Source: Corythucha ciliata (Eukaryota > Arthropoda > Insecta > Hemiptera > Tingidae). From it: a stretch of 64,000 bases of DNA. The notes below the pieces were generated by a model. It was not told where the DNA came from. It searched no databases and saw nothing but the letters and a program-made list of their open reading frames with translations. Numbering within the stretch: the stretch's first letter is position 1; each line of letters starts with the position of its first letter. Shown here piece by piece: positions 11,505-20,859 of this stretch. Both the position numbers and the translations under genes were made by a program. The stretch lies in the NCBI GenBank assembly GCA_038030265.1, contig CM075942.1, positions 13,722,029 through 13,786,028 of the forward strand. Direction: 5' to 3'.

Positions 11505-11948
11505 ATCTCCCCCTTGTTCGGAAAAATTTCGCGCCCTCGCGAATCCTTGAGTAGTGACCCTGAGAAAAAAACCCTTAGTGTTATGAAAAGGGAAAAAGAA
11601 TTATGTTAGTGGGTCACTGAGATGGGTGGAAAAAAAACCCAGAGGTGCTTGTTCTGGGAAAATCCAGGTGGCTGACTCTATACAATAGTAAAGTTGTTTA
11701 TGAATGGAAGATCTAGTAGAGGAGAGTGTATCTAATGGTGGGATGTCCTCGACGGGGTGGGATGTTGTCCTCTGAGGCCTTCGTCCTTGATGAGCGGGTG
11801 TCGGGAAGTCAGCGAACTTGCGAGATGATGATGACGTTGTTCCCTCGGTGAAATATCGCGTTGTACATGAAACAAAGTTGAAACAAGAATGAGTAGGGCT
11901 CTTTTGGTTGGTTGGAATGGTTAGAATAGGATTAGGGGTAAAAAAAGG

Positions 11949-13904
11949 TTAGTTTTTATTTTGTTTGTTTTGTTTTGTTTTATGTTTTTTTTTTTTCTTC
12001 TTCTTCTTCTTCTTCGAAAACGCCAGAATTAGGGGAAGTGTAGGTGCGTGGGGTGTCCTGGCGACGAAGGGGGTGTGTTTAAAGAAGTATTCCCTGTGAG
12101 CTTGCTGGGACGGGTAAGGGTCGTTGGATTGCTCAGGTTGGTCATCTGTGACATTTTCGTCTAGGTCTTTTGCCTTTTTGTCCTGGCCCGGAGGTAAAAT
12201 GGGGTTTATTCTGATTTGGTGCCCTTCAGGGTCATTGAGATTGGGGTAATTGGCGTTTGGGGTATGTTGGGATGTGGTCCTCATTGTATTGAGGCGGGCG
12301 CAGGTTTCTTTTGGGTTCTCTTTTTGGTGGCGCCTAGCGGAGCTCGTTGCGGGTGTGGAGTCAGGAACCGAAACTTCGTCGGAAATATTTCTGTGGTGGG
12401 GCAACGAGTCGCTTACGGCGTAGCCGAGAACGGTGTCCTCACGGATATGTGTGAGGTGGGGGGATGTATTGTGTACCATGACGGATACATAATACCAATT
12501 CGAGTAATCGAATTTTATAATTTCAAGGGGTCGATTGGACAAATATTGGTGATTGGGTACGAAATTTATTGGGCTGATGTCAATCGTTTGGGGTTTCGTA
12601 CCGTCAATCCTAGGGAAGGGGGTTATTAAAACGCAGCGCGTTTGGTGGGGGGGAAGGAATACTTCATTTGCCACTTTAATTGGCATGGGCGTGGTATCGT
12701 TAGAGGGGAGTGGGGGAAGCTCTTCGTTGAGCACGTCTAGAGACGATGAATCTGTTTGCGGGGATGGAGCGGGGGCAACATTGCTGTTTGTTGTTGAGAA
12801 GGGTGACTGTGGAGGGGGACTAGATGAGGAAATTGCAAGGAAGTTGGTGGTGGCTTGGCGATTTTGAATGGTGGGGATAAAAGTGGTGGTATTTGCCGAA
12901 GGAAGGGAAGCTAATATTTTGTTAACATTGAAGTTTTTAACAATAATTTCCCACGTGAGGTGGATAAACGTTAATAGGAGCATTAACGCAGAAACTATCG
13001 TGTGACAGATGGGGGGTGGGGGGATATTCTCCGTTTTGTTTTCTGTTAAATGAGGTGTTATTGTGGAAACAATGAAGGTGTTCTTTTGCTTCTTGTTGTG
13101 GCGTTTAGTATTTCGGCGTTTGATGTCTGTTAATTGTTTTGAAGTGCAAGATGATTCTTGGGACGGAGGGGGTTCTGTAATGAGGAATTTCTCAACGCGT
13201 GCACTTTTTTCCTGGGATAATTGATGCAACGTATTATTTTCTTTGTGCAGAGAAGATATTTTTCCGTTGGAATTTTTCCTAACGGCAATAAGTGTTGGGA
13301 AAGTGTGCAATGTAAACTCTTTGAATCGGAAGGGTGAGGCTTCCAGGGCAATGGAACTAGAGGGGACATTGATTTTAGCCTGGAAGTGGTTGAAAAAATC
13401 AATTCCAAAAATAATTTCATGGGAAAGATTTTTAATTACGTGAAAAGGAAATGTGAAGCGAGCGTTTTCGATGGAAAATTTAAGGTTGAATGCTCGTTTC
13501 ACGGCAATGGGATGACTATTGGCCATAGTGACCTGACCAATAGTGGGCGGTATTTGCTGAAAATTTTGGGTATCTTTATGACTAATTATATTCGGGGAAA
13601 TGCATGATAAAGATGCTCCCGTGTCTACAAGAGCGGGATATTCATTCTCGCCTATTTTTATTTTTAAGAAGAAAAGTTGGTCTGAGAAATCTTTGAGTAA
13701 AACGTTATTTGGATTTTGAACTTTATTGGTAGGGCAGTGCACACGCTGTTGAGTATGTATATGTGATGGGGAAGAAAGATGTTTGGGAGTTCTAATAGGT
13801 TTATGGGGGACATCTTTCCGTGTATTTTTCGGCATAGTGTAAGGCTTGGGCACGGGGTTCTGGCCGTGTCGCGGGGGGAGGGGTGGCCGAACTCCGTAAT
13901 CTAG
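11949..13904 (-). CDS. Gag-pro element ORF2: retropepsin with dUTPase-like and membrane-like segments
   Basis: Open from the gag stop region to 11949. There is no ATG near its start (the usual call starts at a GTG at 13853), so it is best read as a -1 frameshift extension of Gag. Residue numbers count from that GTG. An aspartic protease with the active-site loop LVDTGAS (about 75-81) and a second conserved block EIIFGIDFF (146-154) would cleave Gag. A hydrophobic stretch near 283-304 looks like a membrane helix. A segment at 393-480 (from FLPPHQTRCVLITPFP to DTVLGYAV) resembles the dUTPase-like barrel that sits between protease and reverse transcriptase in many Ty3/gypsy elements. After that come about 150 low-complexity residues and a poly-Lys tail. 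The polymerase is entirely absent, yet the frame is intact. Confidence 0.82.
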   Translation of the reverse strand, partial: LDYGVRPPLPPRHGQNPVPKPYTMPKNTRKDVPHKPIRTPKHLSSPSHIHTQQRVHCPTNKVQNPNNVLLKDFSDQLFFLKIKIGENEYPALVDTGASLSCISPNIISHKDTQNFQQIPPTIGQVTMANSHPIAVKRAFNLKFSIENARFTFPFHVIKNLSHEIIFGIDFFNHFQAKINVPSSSIALEASPFRFKEFTLHTFPTLIAVRKNSNGKISSLHKENNTLHQLSQEKSARVEKFLITEPPPSQESSCTSKQLTDIKRRNTKRHNKKQKNTFIVSTITPHLTENKTENIPPPPICHTIVSALMLLLTFIHLTWEIIVKNFNVNKILASLPSANTTTFIPTIQNRQATTNFLAISSSSPPPQSPFSTTNSNVAPAPSPQTDSSSLDVLNEELPPLPSNDTTPMPIKVANEVFLPPHQTRCVLITPFPRIDGTKPQTIDISPINFVPNHQYLSNRPLEIIKFDYSNWYYVSVMVHNTSPHLTHIREDTVLGYAVSDSLPHHRNISDEVSVPDSTPATSSARRHQKENPKETCARLNTMRTTSQHTPNANYPNLNDPEGHQIRINPILPPGQDKKAKDLDENVTDDQPEQSNDPYPSQQAHREYFFKHTPFVARTPHAPTLPLILAFSKKKKKKKKKKHKTKQNKQNKN

Positions 13905-13910
13905 TTTTTT
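13854..13910 (-). promoter_or_regulatory. -1 ribosomal frameshift signal between gag and protease
   Basis: On the minus strand the gag frame ends CAA AAA AAC TAG. The heptamer A AAA AAC (13910-13904) is a classic slippery site and touches the stop codon. After an 8-nt spacer, GGAGTTCGGCC (13895-13885) can pair with GGCC-A-GAACCCC (13865-13854), giving an 8-bp core stem with one bulge and an extension across one mismatch. The -1 frame is open from the slip site through the whole protease ORF. Confidence 0.82.
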
Positions 13911-15121
13911 TGATTGGGTCGATTATTTGGGGAATAATGCCAGCACCTTGAAGCTGTATGCCCGTATTTTTGGCATATTTGGCATTGCGGACGAGCGGGG
14001 TTCGTCGACATGAGGGGTGGGGGTTTGGGATAATCAAATCGCGGTTTGCGGTTTTGATAGTTATTGGGGGTTTTGATATTGAAAAATGCACCTTTTTGGG
14101 GGGGTGGCTTAGGGTGGTAAAATTTTTGAGGGCGGGTGGACAGTGCATTCAAGCGATTGGTGAGTTGGGCAAGTTGTTGGGACAGAGCCGCGGTTTCGGG
14201 GGATACATCGGGCTTACTGCGGTCCAGGACCAACTGCAGAGTAGCTTCGACGTCAAACAGGGCGTTAAGGAAAATTGGTAATGATTTCGTATTGGCCATG
14301 CCTAACTTTTCGAGGAGGGATGGTCGGAGGCCAGGGAGGATATACGAAATTACTTCCTCATCAGTGGGATTGGGGTGAATCTTGTATACAATTTGCTTAA
14401 TCTGGTTGACATAATCACACGCAGATTGACCGGGGCTTTGGGTCATCTTTAATAATTTTAATTGGAGGGCACGTTTCTCGTGCCGGGGCCTAAATTGCTG
14501 GACAAGGTGGCTTTTGAGGGCTCGCCAGGATAAAAGGACCGGGGAGTTCTGACTTTTTAGTACCTCGTAGGTAAGGTGCGCGGGACCGGTGAGGGTGATG
14601 GGCAGATAAATTAATTTATCAGTGTCGTCCCATCCATAAATTGACGCAACAGTTTCGTACCGTTCTAGGAATTGGTCAATTTCTTGGGGAGTTTCTCCTG
14701 AGAAGGAGGGAAGATCGATCTTCGGGAGTTTTTTCGGGTGAAATTGGGGTGCCCGGGGCGGTTCGTTTTGTAATCTAGAGGGGAATGGGGCGTTTAGGCC
14801 TGACGGAAATGGAAGAGTATCCGGGTCTTCCGTGAAAAGAGGCCTTAATTTCGACATATTATCGTCGAGCGCATTTAGCGCCACGGCGATGTCGAGGGAG
14901 GCAAAATATTTCTTCAACTGGTCCCTAATAACGTCGCGCGTGGGAATTTCGGACAGGTTGGGTTCATAAATGCCTAATAGGAGGGCAGCCGCAAAAAGGT
15001 CATCTTTCAAGTCACTATTCACCCAAGAAGCATTGTACGGTTTAACATGGATGGCATTTATTAATTCGCGCCGTAAGGATGTCTGCTTTTCAACGAGTTT
15101 AGTGAGGGAAGGAAGGGCCAT
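13901..15121 (-). CDS. Gag polyprotein of the non-autonomous LTR element
   Basis: 406 codons with an ATG start at 15121. Gag forms the capsid-like particle that packages element RNA. Residues about 130-300 (from LPKIDLPSFSGETPQEIDQF through the segment ending LQLVLDRSKP) have the order typical of the retrotransposon Gag domain of Ty3/gypsy elements. A single CCHC zinc knuckle, CQICQKYGHTASRC (C380, C383, H388, C393), would bind RNA. It is followed by a short Asn/Pro-rich tail. The frame is intact and the LTRs are nearly identical, so the copy is young. It ends in TAG immediately after the slippery heptamer and passes to the protease frame by -1 slippage. Confidence 0.9.
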   Translation of the reverse strand: MALPSLTKLVEKQTSLRRELINAIHVKPYNASWVNSDLKDDLFAAALLLGIYEPNLSEIPTRDVIRDQLKKYFASLDIAVALNALDDNMSKLRPLFTEDPDTLPFPSGLNAPFPSRLQNEPPRAPQFHPKKLPKIDLPSFSGETPQEIDQFLERYETVASIYGWDDTDKLIYLPITLTGPAHLTYEVLKSQNSPVLLSWRALKSHLVQQFRPRHEKRALQLKLLKMTQSPGQSACDYVNQIKQIVYKIHPNPTDEEVISYILPGLRPSLLEKLGMANTKSLPIFLNALFDVEATLQLVLDRSKPDVSPETAALSQQLAQLTNRLNALSTRPQKFYHPKPPPQKGAFFNIKTPNNYQNRKPRFDYPKPPPLMSTNPARPQCQICQKYGHTASRCWHYSPNNRPNQKN

Positions 15122-15291
15122 GTCTGTTACGTGTAAAATTTTGGTGCAGGGAAAATATGCAAAAAACTTAAAACAATATTTTTCTCAAGCACATGCAAAA
15201 ACAAAAAACAAAGAGTCTTGATTATTATTATTATTTTTTTGCTTTGATTTAAACCAACTTATGAATTCGGGAAAAAGGCGCCTCCACCACT

Positions 15292-16358
15292 TGTCTAGGG
15301 GGAAAAAGGATGTATAATATAAGGGAAGGATTTATAAATTAAAAGGTTTGGTGAAGACTTTCGAGATTGGAATAGTTTGAATTATTTTATTTAATATTTT
15401 AAATTATTAGATTTTTGATTTTTAAACAACAATACTTGAACAATATTTTAAATGATCGGAAAAGTTTACTTTTATTTATTAAATTACAAAAGGAACGTTT
15501 ACTCGCTTGGCAAGAATTGAGAGGGCTTCGTTGGTTTAACGTTTGTGAACAAGACTCGTTATTTTTTTTCAAAATATTACAATTATAAATATAAAGTGTG
15601 CGTGAGTGTTGAAGTTAATTTTAGAAAGAGATTTATACCAAATGCTACAGACAATGAGGATAACGCGGTGATTTTACAAGAATCAATTTTTACAAACAAT
15701 AAAATGTCTTTACTTATTTTTATTTCAAAGAGGATATTTAATTTAACGAATTATCAATTTTACTCAAATTTTTACTGATTGAATGTAGTTAGCAAAATTA
15801 ATTTTTAACGAAAAATCTTTATCGAAAAAGGAACCTGAAGGGTCCCGAATAAAAATGGGGAAAAGGCTTGTGTGTCTTAATAAGAAGGCTGTACCGACCT
15901 TTTTCGTAAAGCAGCTTGCAGAATGTAAAACTCGTTTATTTGAAAGATTTGAAGTCAGAAGTAACTTATGAAACTCAACAACAATCTTAAAATTGACAGC
16001 GTGGAAATCGTATGCAGAATCGCTGGGAGCCCTCAAAAAGCCTCGAGAAGGGCTTTTCCAGGGTTTTTAAATTGTTTCTCCCACCGATTAATTTTTCTAT
16101 GATTTTCCTATTGGTGGGGAAAGACGCCTGCTCTAAAAGACTTTTATTGTTTGATGACGTTAGGAATGGCAGGGGGGTACTCTTCATTCCTCTTTGATCG
16201 GCTCTTCGCAAAGAGGAAGGAAGGCTGGGATTTAAATGTCTATTTTTTTTCATATTAATGAAAGGAATCTTTGGGATTAATCCTTATTGCCTGTTTACAA
16301 CCTAATTTTGTCCCATCTCAGAAGAGGAGAATTAAATGGGGTAAAATGTTCCAATACA
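15292..16358 (-). repeat. 5' LTR of the gag-pro element
   Basis: 1067 bp, nearly identical to 10436-11504 (two single-base gaps and two substitutions noticed). It would drive transcription towards lower coordinates. The G run from 16359 is the matching target duplication. 16359-16550 shows nothing else. Confidence 0.9.
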
Positions 16359-16779
16359 GGGGGGAATAAGTCGAGAAGAAACAGTGAAAAAAAAGGGGGT
16401 CGAAGGAAAAGAGAAAAAAATCTGCCACAAGGCGTTGGGCTGGTGTTGGGGGACGGGGATGTTCGATTGTTTTTAATCTTCGATTCAATGCCTTTTCCTC
16501 TCACCGCTTCGTTGCTGAAGATTCAAGACATTTTTATTCTGGTCGAAACCTTATATAGTTCGAGAGCTAGCGACAGTCCCATTCAACCGGAAGAACATAG
16601 TCACTAAAGGTGTGCAAAATGATTGCACTTGACCCCCTATTTACGAGTCCGGAAGTCTGTCATGCTGTATGTGGGGCCTAAGGATTTTATAGTTAATTAA
16701 AGTCCATAATTTGGGACATGAATTTTACCAGAAGAACATAGTCCAGAAACTAGTCTAATTCGAAAGGCTTTATGAAACT

Positions 16780-16858
16780 TGTTGTGTATCAACATAATAT
16801 GCTTTGATCGTTCAGTTTATTAAATGGTTCATGACAAATACGTGTACGTGAATATACA
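16780..16858 (+). repeat. 5' LTR of the Mag-type element
   Basis: Starts TGTTGTGTATCAACATAAT and ends AATATACA. It matches 20773-20848 with several changes. The primer-binding site probably starts in CTGGCTAACGAGG at about 16862; I did not assign the tRNA. Confidence 0.85.
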
Positions 16859-16874
16859 AAACTGGCTAACGAGG

Positions 16875-17760
16875 ATGAGTTCACGAAATAAAAAGGCGAA
16901 TTTGCCATTTTCGAGCGATGCTTCGTCGAAGAAGGAAGAGAATAGTTCGTTCAATGTAAAAATTCCTTCGTTCGATGCCGAAGTAACCGACTGGATGGTG
17001 TACAGGCAAAGAATTCGAAACATTTTTGATCTTCACAATGTTCCGGAGTCAAAATGGGCACTCTGTCTGTTGAGTGGCCTTGACGATGCGACCTACCGTA
17101 AATTGTGGGATATGTGTGACGTGTGAGCCTTCAAAGCCGGAGTCCAAGTCGTTTGATGATTTACAGCAAATTTTAGACGGATTGTTTCAATCCGCGCCTC
17201 ATAAAATCACTGAAAGAATTAAATTTCAGATGCGGTCTCAAACAGAAGTCGAATCGGTTCAGGACTTTTACGCCGATTTAAACCGATTATCCAGGTATTG
17301 CCAATTTCCTAGCAATTTGTTGAAGGAAGCGTTGTGTACACAGTTCGTGGCGGGCGTAAGAAACGACGATCTTCGCGTACTTTTGTTAAGTCAGAAGGAT
17401 GTCACTGTTACCCAGGCGCTGGAAATTGCTTCAGCTTATGAATTAAATCGGAAAAACGCCAAGGTTTTGCGGAGTTTTTCACCAAATGAATCCGAAGTAG
17501 ATCGTTTAACATCGGTTTGTAGGAGTAAGTTTTCTAAACCATTGAGCTTGAGTAGTAAAGAAAACAAGGAATGCTCCGAAGAAAAGAAATCTCGTTGCAT
17601 ACGTTGTGATATTGTTGGACACTCAGATTTCGAATGTCGTTTAAAGACGGCTACATGTTTCAGGTGCAAGGAACAGGGTCATTTATCACGCGCATGTCCT
17701 AATCGGTCACCAAATTCACGGAAAATAAAAAACATTGAAAATGTTGGAGATGATGAAGGA
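16875..17760 (+). pseudogene. Gag of the Mag-type element (frameshifted)
   Basis: The likely start is the ATG at 16875 (MSSRNKKANLPF); an earlier ATG lies inside the LTR. The segment FDAEVTDWMVYRQRIRNIFD and the continuation after 17130 have the usual Ty3/gypsy Gag order. Two zinc knuckles follow, CIRCDIVGHSDFEC and CFRCKEQGHLSRAC (about 17598-17706). The frame breaks near 17116-17129, where a 7-bp piece (TGACGTG) is duplicated between LWDMC and EPSKPES. The Gag-Pol border is not marked by a stop, and the frame runs on into the protease. Confidence 0.82.
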
Positions 17761-19560
17761 AATGAGTCACCGGTTGAGACTGTTATCGTCGATTATAGAG
17801 CCTCAGTGAAACAACCACCTGTAAGTCGTAAAATTTTAGTCCCTGTTGATTTTGGAAGTAATCGAACGGAGAAATTCCTGATTGATACTGGCGCGACAGT
17901 TTCTTTAATGGGTGAGGGCCGTTTTCGCAAATTATTTCCTAAACTACCCTTGAATAGCTCAGAAATTGAATTAAAGACCTACACGGGAGATGCGGTTGAA
18001 GTTATTGGTCATGTACCTGTAAAAGTATCGGTTGTAGGCCACAAGGGAACTTTGGACCTTTACTTAGTTAACAAAGGCAGGTCGAATATCTTGGGATTAG
18101 ACTGGATTTGTGCTCTTAATTTGGATTTAAATAATCTGTTATTTGCAAGTGACCTAAATTCGATCGATTCGGAAGTTAAGAAAAGTAAATTATACAGTTT
18201 GTTCAAAAAACATGATGTTATTTTCAAACCGGGCGTGGGAAAAATTTCAAAGGTAAAAGCAAGAGTGTACGTTAAAGCAACTTCAGTTCCAGTTTTTCGG
18301 AAAGCAAGAAAAGTGCCATTTTCTCTCATGCCAAAATTACGTATGGAATTTGAGCGTTTAGAGAGAGAACAGGTGATACAAAAAGTCGAACGTTCGGATT
18401 ACGCTACACCAATAGTACCTATAACGAAAAGCGATGGATCTTTACGGCTGTGTGGAGATTTCAAGTCTACTGTAAATCCTCAGTTGGTAGTGGACGAGTA
18501 TCCCATTCCAAATGTGGAGGATTTGCTAGCTAATTTGGGAAACAATATTTTTTTTTTTCGAAAATAGATGTTACACAAGCCTACATGCACATAGAAGTCC
18601 ACCCTGATGACCAACACTACTTGACTCTTAACACTCCTTTCGGGTTGTACAGCTATTTACGCCTTCCCTTCGGATTAGCTAGCTCACCAGCTATTTGGCA
18701 ACGTACTATCGAGCAGGTTTTGGCGGGAATCGAAGGTTTAGCGATTTTCTTCGATGATATTTGTGTTGCCACTAAAACTGAGGATGAACACTACGAAAAA
18801 CTCAATGAAGTGTTCAGTCGGTTAGCAGATAACAATATTCACGTGAATCAAGCTAAGTGTTCATTTTTCGTAGACTCTGTGGAATATTGTGGGTTTAAAT
18901 TGAGTTCAAAGGGAATTCACAAATGTGAAAGCAAAATAGATGCAGTATTGAAGGTTCCTGAGCCTCAGAACGTTTCCCAAGTTGGGTCTTTCTTGGGTCT
19001 CGTATCTTTTTATGGTCGGTTCATCAGGAATTTTAGTACAATCGCACATCCACTACACGAGTTGCTCAAGAAAGATAGTAAATTTGCATTCAATGGTAAA
19101 TGTCAGGAGGCTTTTCGTAAACTGAAGGAGAAAATATTGTCGGACGAAGTTTTGGCTCATTTTGACCCTAACAGGAAGCTGGTACTTGCGACGGATGCCA
19201 GTCCTTTTGGATTGGGAGCTGTCCTTTCCCACGTAATGGATGACGGTAGTGAACGTCCGATTGGTTTTGCGAGTAAAGTTTTGTCATCATCGGAGAAACG
19301 GTACAGTCAGATTGATAAAGAGGCTCTGGAATCGTTTTCGGAGTTAAAAAATTTTACAAGTATTTATACGGCCATAAATTTACGCTCCTTACAGATCATC
19401 GTCCTCTAGTGACCATTTTTTCACCCTCTAAACATTGCTCAACGTTGACAGCTGTGCGGACGCAGCACTACGCTGTATTTCTTCAAGGATTTGATTTTGA
19501 TATTTCATACAGAAAATCGTCTTTACACGGCAATGCTGATGGCCTCTCGTGGCTTCCGAC
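17761..19560 (+). pseudogene. Pol part 1 of the Mag-type element: protease, reverse transcriptase, RNase H
   Basis: Protease active site FLIDTGATVSLMG is near 17880. The RT follows with the SDYATPIVPITKSDGSLRLCGDFK block, the LRLPFGLASSPAIWQ block and the active-site motif FFDDICV, a variant of the usual YxDD. RNase H has LVLATDASPFGLGAVLSH, and later DHRPLVTIF in another frame. Breaks are in the T run at about 18548-18558, where the frame shifts before KIDVTQAYMHIE, and near 19325-19330, where one base is gained or lost before the FGVKKFYKYLYG-like segment. The last frame runs past 19409 into the integrase part. Confidence 0.85.
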
Positions 19561-19769
19561 TTCGAGTGAAGAAATCCAGGAGTGTCTCGATTCAGATATA
19601 TTTTTGTTCCATCAGGTGCGTACATTGCCTATTACAGCAGACGACATTTCCATGGAATTAAAAAATGACTCAAGCGCAATGGCGATCGTGGAGGCTCTGA
19701 AAAAGGGGAGGAGTTTGGATCGAAAGATGTCGTTTAATCAAGAGTTGGAAGATTTTTCATTGAATAATA

Positions 19770-20695
19770 ACTGCCTGTTCTTAGGTCAGAGGGTGTACAT
19801 TCCGTTGAAATTTCGAAAACAAATTCTGGTCGAGCTGCATGAAGGACATCTTGGAATAGTTAGGATGAAGAGTTTGGCCAGAAGTTATGTTTGGTGGCCA
19901 GGAATTGACGCTGATATTGAGACCTTAATTAAGAATTGTCTCCCTTGTCAACGATCTAGGAACAATCCGGTAAAAGTGCCTTTGCATCAATGGGAGTATC
20001 CTTCAACACCAATGGAAAGAATCCATGTGGAGTTCGCGGGGCCTTTTAAAAAAAAAAAAAACTTATTTGTTAATAGTCGACGCCTATAGCAAATGGGTAG
20101 AGGTTCAACAGGTTAACTCGATGTCAGCCGTTGAAACTTTGCGAAAATTGAAATTGTTTTTTGCATCGTTTGGTTTACCAAAAATTATAGTTTCAGACAA
20201 TGGTTCGCAGTTCAGAAGTCAAGAATTGAAGTCGTTTTGTCAAATTAATGGAATAATCCAGAAATTCTCGGCACCTTATCACCGGCCACCAACGGTCAAG
20301 TAGAAAGAAACGTCCAGTCCTTCAAGTCAGGCCTTGTCCGCATTTTGAACGATGAGCGAGATATTTCAGATGCTCTTTTGAAATATTTGTATACCTATAG
20401 AAGAACACCTCATTCTATTACAGGTGTGTCACCTGCGGAGCTGTTCTTGGGGAGAACTATCAGATCTCATTTGGACATGCTGAAAGAAACTAAGCATTTT
20501 GCGGAAAAACCGCAACGAGCTGCCGTAGAAGAAGAAAAAGGAAGAACATTATTGAAATCGGGGAGAAGGTCGCTTTTCGGGAGTACTCAGATCGAAAAAG
20601 CAAGTGGAGTTTTGGCATCGTATCTTCGAAATCGGGAATCCATTATACAATTCGTTCTGGAGTCATCTCTCACAGGCGCCATGTGGATCAAATGA
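19770..20695 (+). pseudogene. Integrase of the Mag-type element (frameshifted)
   Basis: The N-terminal zinc site is HEGH then CLPCQ (HHCC). The catalytic core gives IVDAYSKW (first Asp), IVSDNGSQF (second Asp) and a NGQVERNVQ segment with the Glu. The frame breaks in the A run at about 20049-20060 and again near 20285, where one C of a CCCGG-like stretch has been lost. The C-terminal part (YTYRRTPHSITGVSPAELFLGR) is typical of this family. It would have inserted the element DNA. It cannot be made from this copy. Confidence 0.86.
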
Positions 20696-20772
20696 GGAAG
20701 ATTGGTCAAGATATCAGTACAAACAAAAAAAAAAAAAAACAAAAAAAAAAAATTTTGTTAGGGGAGGAGAAT

Positions 20773-20848
20773 TGTTGTGTATTAACATATGCTTTGATCG
20801 TTCAGTTTATTAAATGATTCATGACAAATACGTGTACGTGAATATATA
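20773..20848 (+). repeat. 3' LTR of the Mag-type element
   Basis: Starts TGTTGTGTATTAACATATG right after the polypurine tract. Its end has changed to AATATATA followed by extra A residues before the target duplication. Confidence 0.82.
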
Positions 20849-20859
20849 AAAAAAAAACT

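Larger units (their letters stand above)
10436..16358 (-). mobile_element. Non-autonomous gag-pro LTR retrotransposon, complete and young
   Basis: Two direct repeats (10436-11504 and 15292-16358) start TG and end CA on both strands and differ at only about four places that I noticed. The flanks are G runs on both sides, which fits a 5-bp GGGGG target duplication. Read on the minus strand, the order is 5' LTR, a TGGTGGAGGCGCC primer-binding-site candidate 2 nt after the LTR, gag, a frameshift signal, protease ORF, an AAGGGGGAGAT polypurine tract, and the 3' LTR. The internal region is only 3.79 kb and contains no reverse transcriptase, RNase H or integrase. It must therefore rely on enzymes from another element. 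11505-11948 is non-coding apart from the polypurine tract. Confidence 0.9.
16780..20848 (+). mobile_element. Mag-type Ty3/gypsy retrotransposon, decayed, nested in the fold-back
   Basis: Very short LTRs (about 79 bp), two CCHC knuckles in Gag, and the order Gag, protease, RT, RNase H, integrase fit the Mag lineage, whose known members have LTRs near 77 bp. A polypurine tract AGGGGAGGAGAA sits just before the 3' LTR. AAACT at 16775-16779 and again at 20855-20859 is the likely 5-bp target duplication. Removing the insert restores the repeat-unit sequence of the fold-back. The coding region is broken by at least five frameshifts. Confidence 0.88.

Noticed and set aside
12216..12867. Plus-strand frames across the protease ORF
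   Set aside because: Antisense of the intact minus-strand ORF2.
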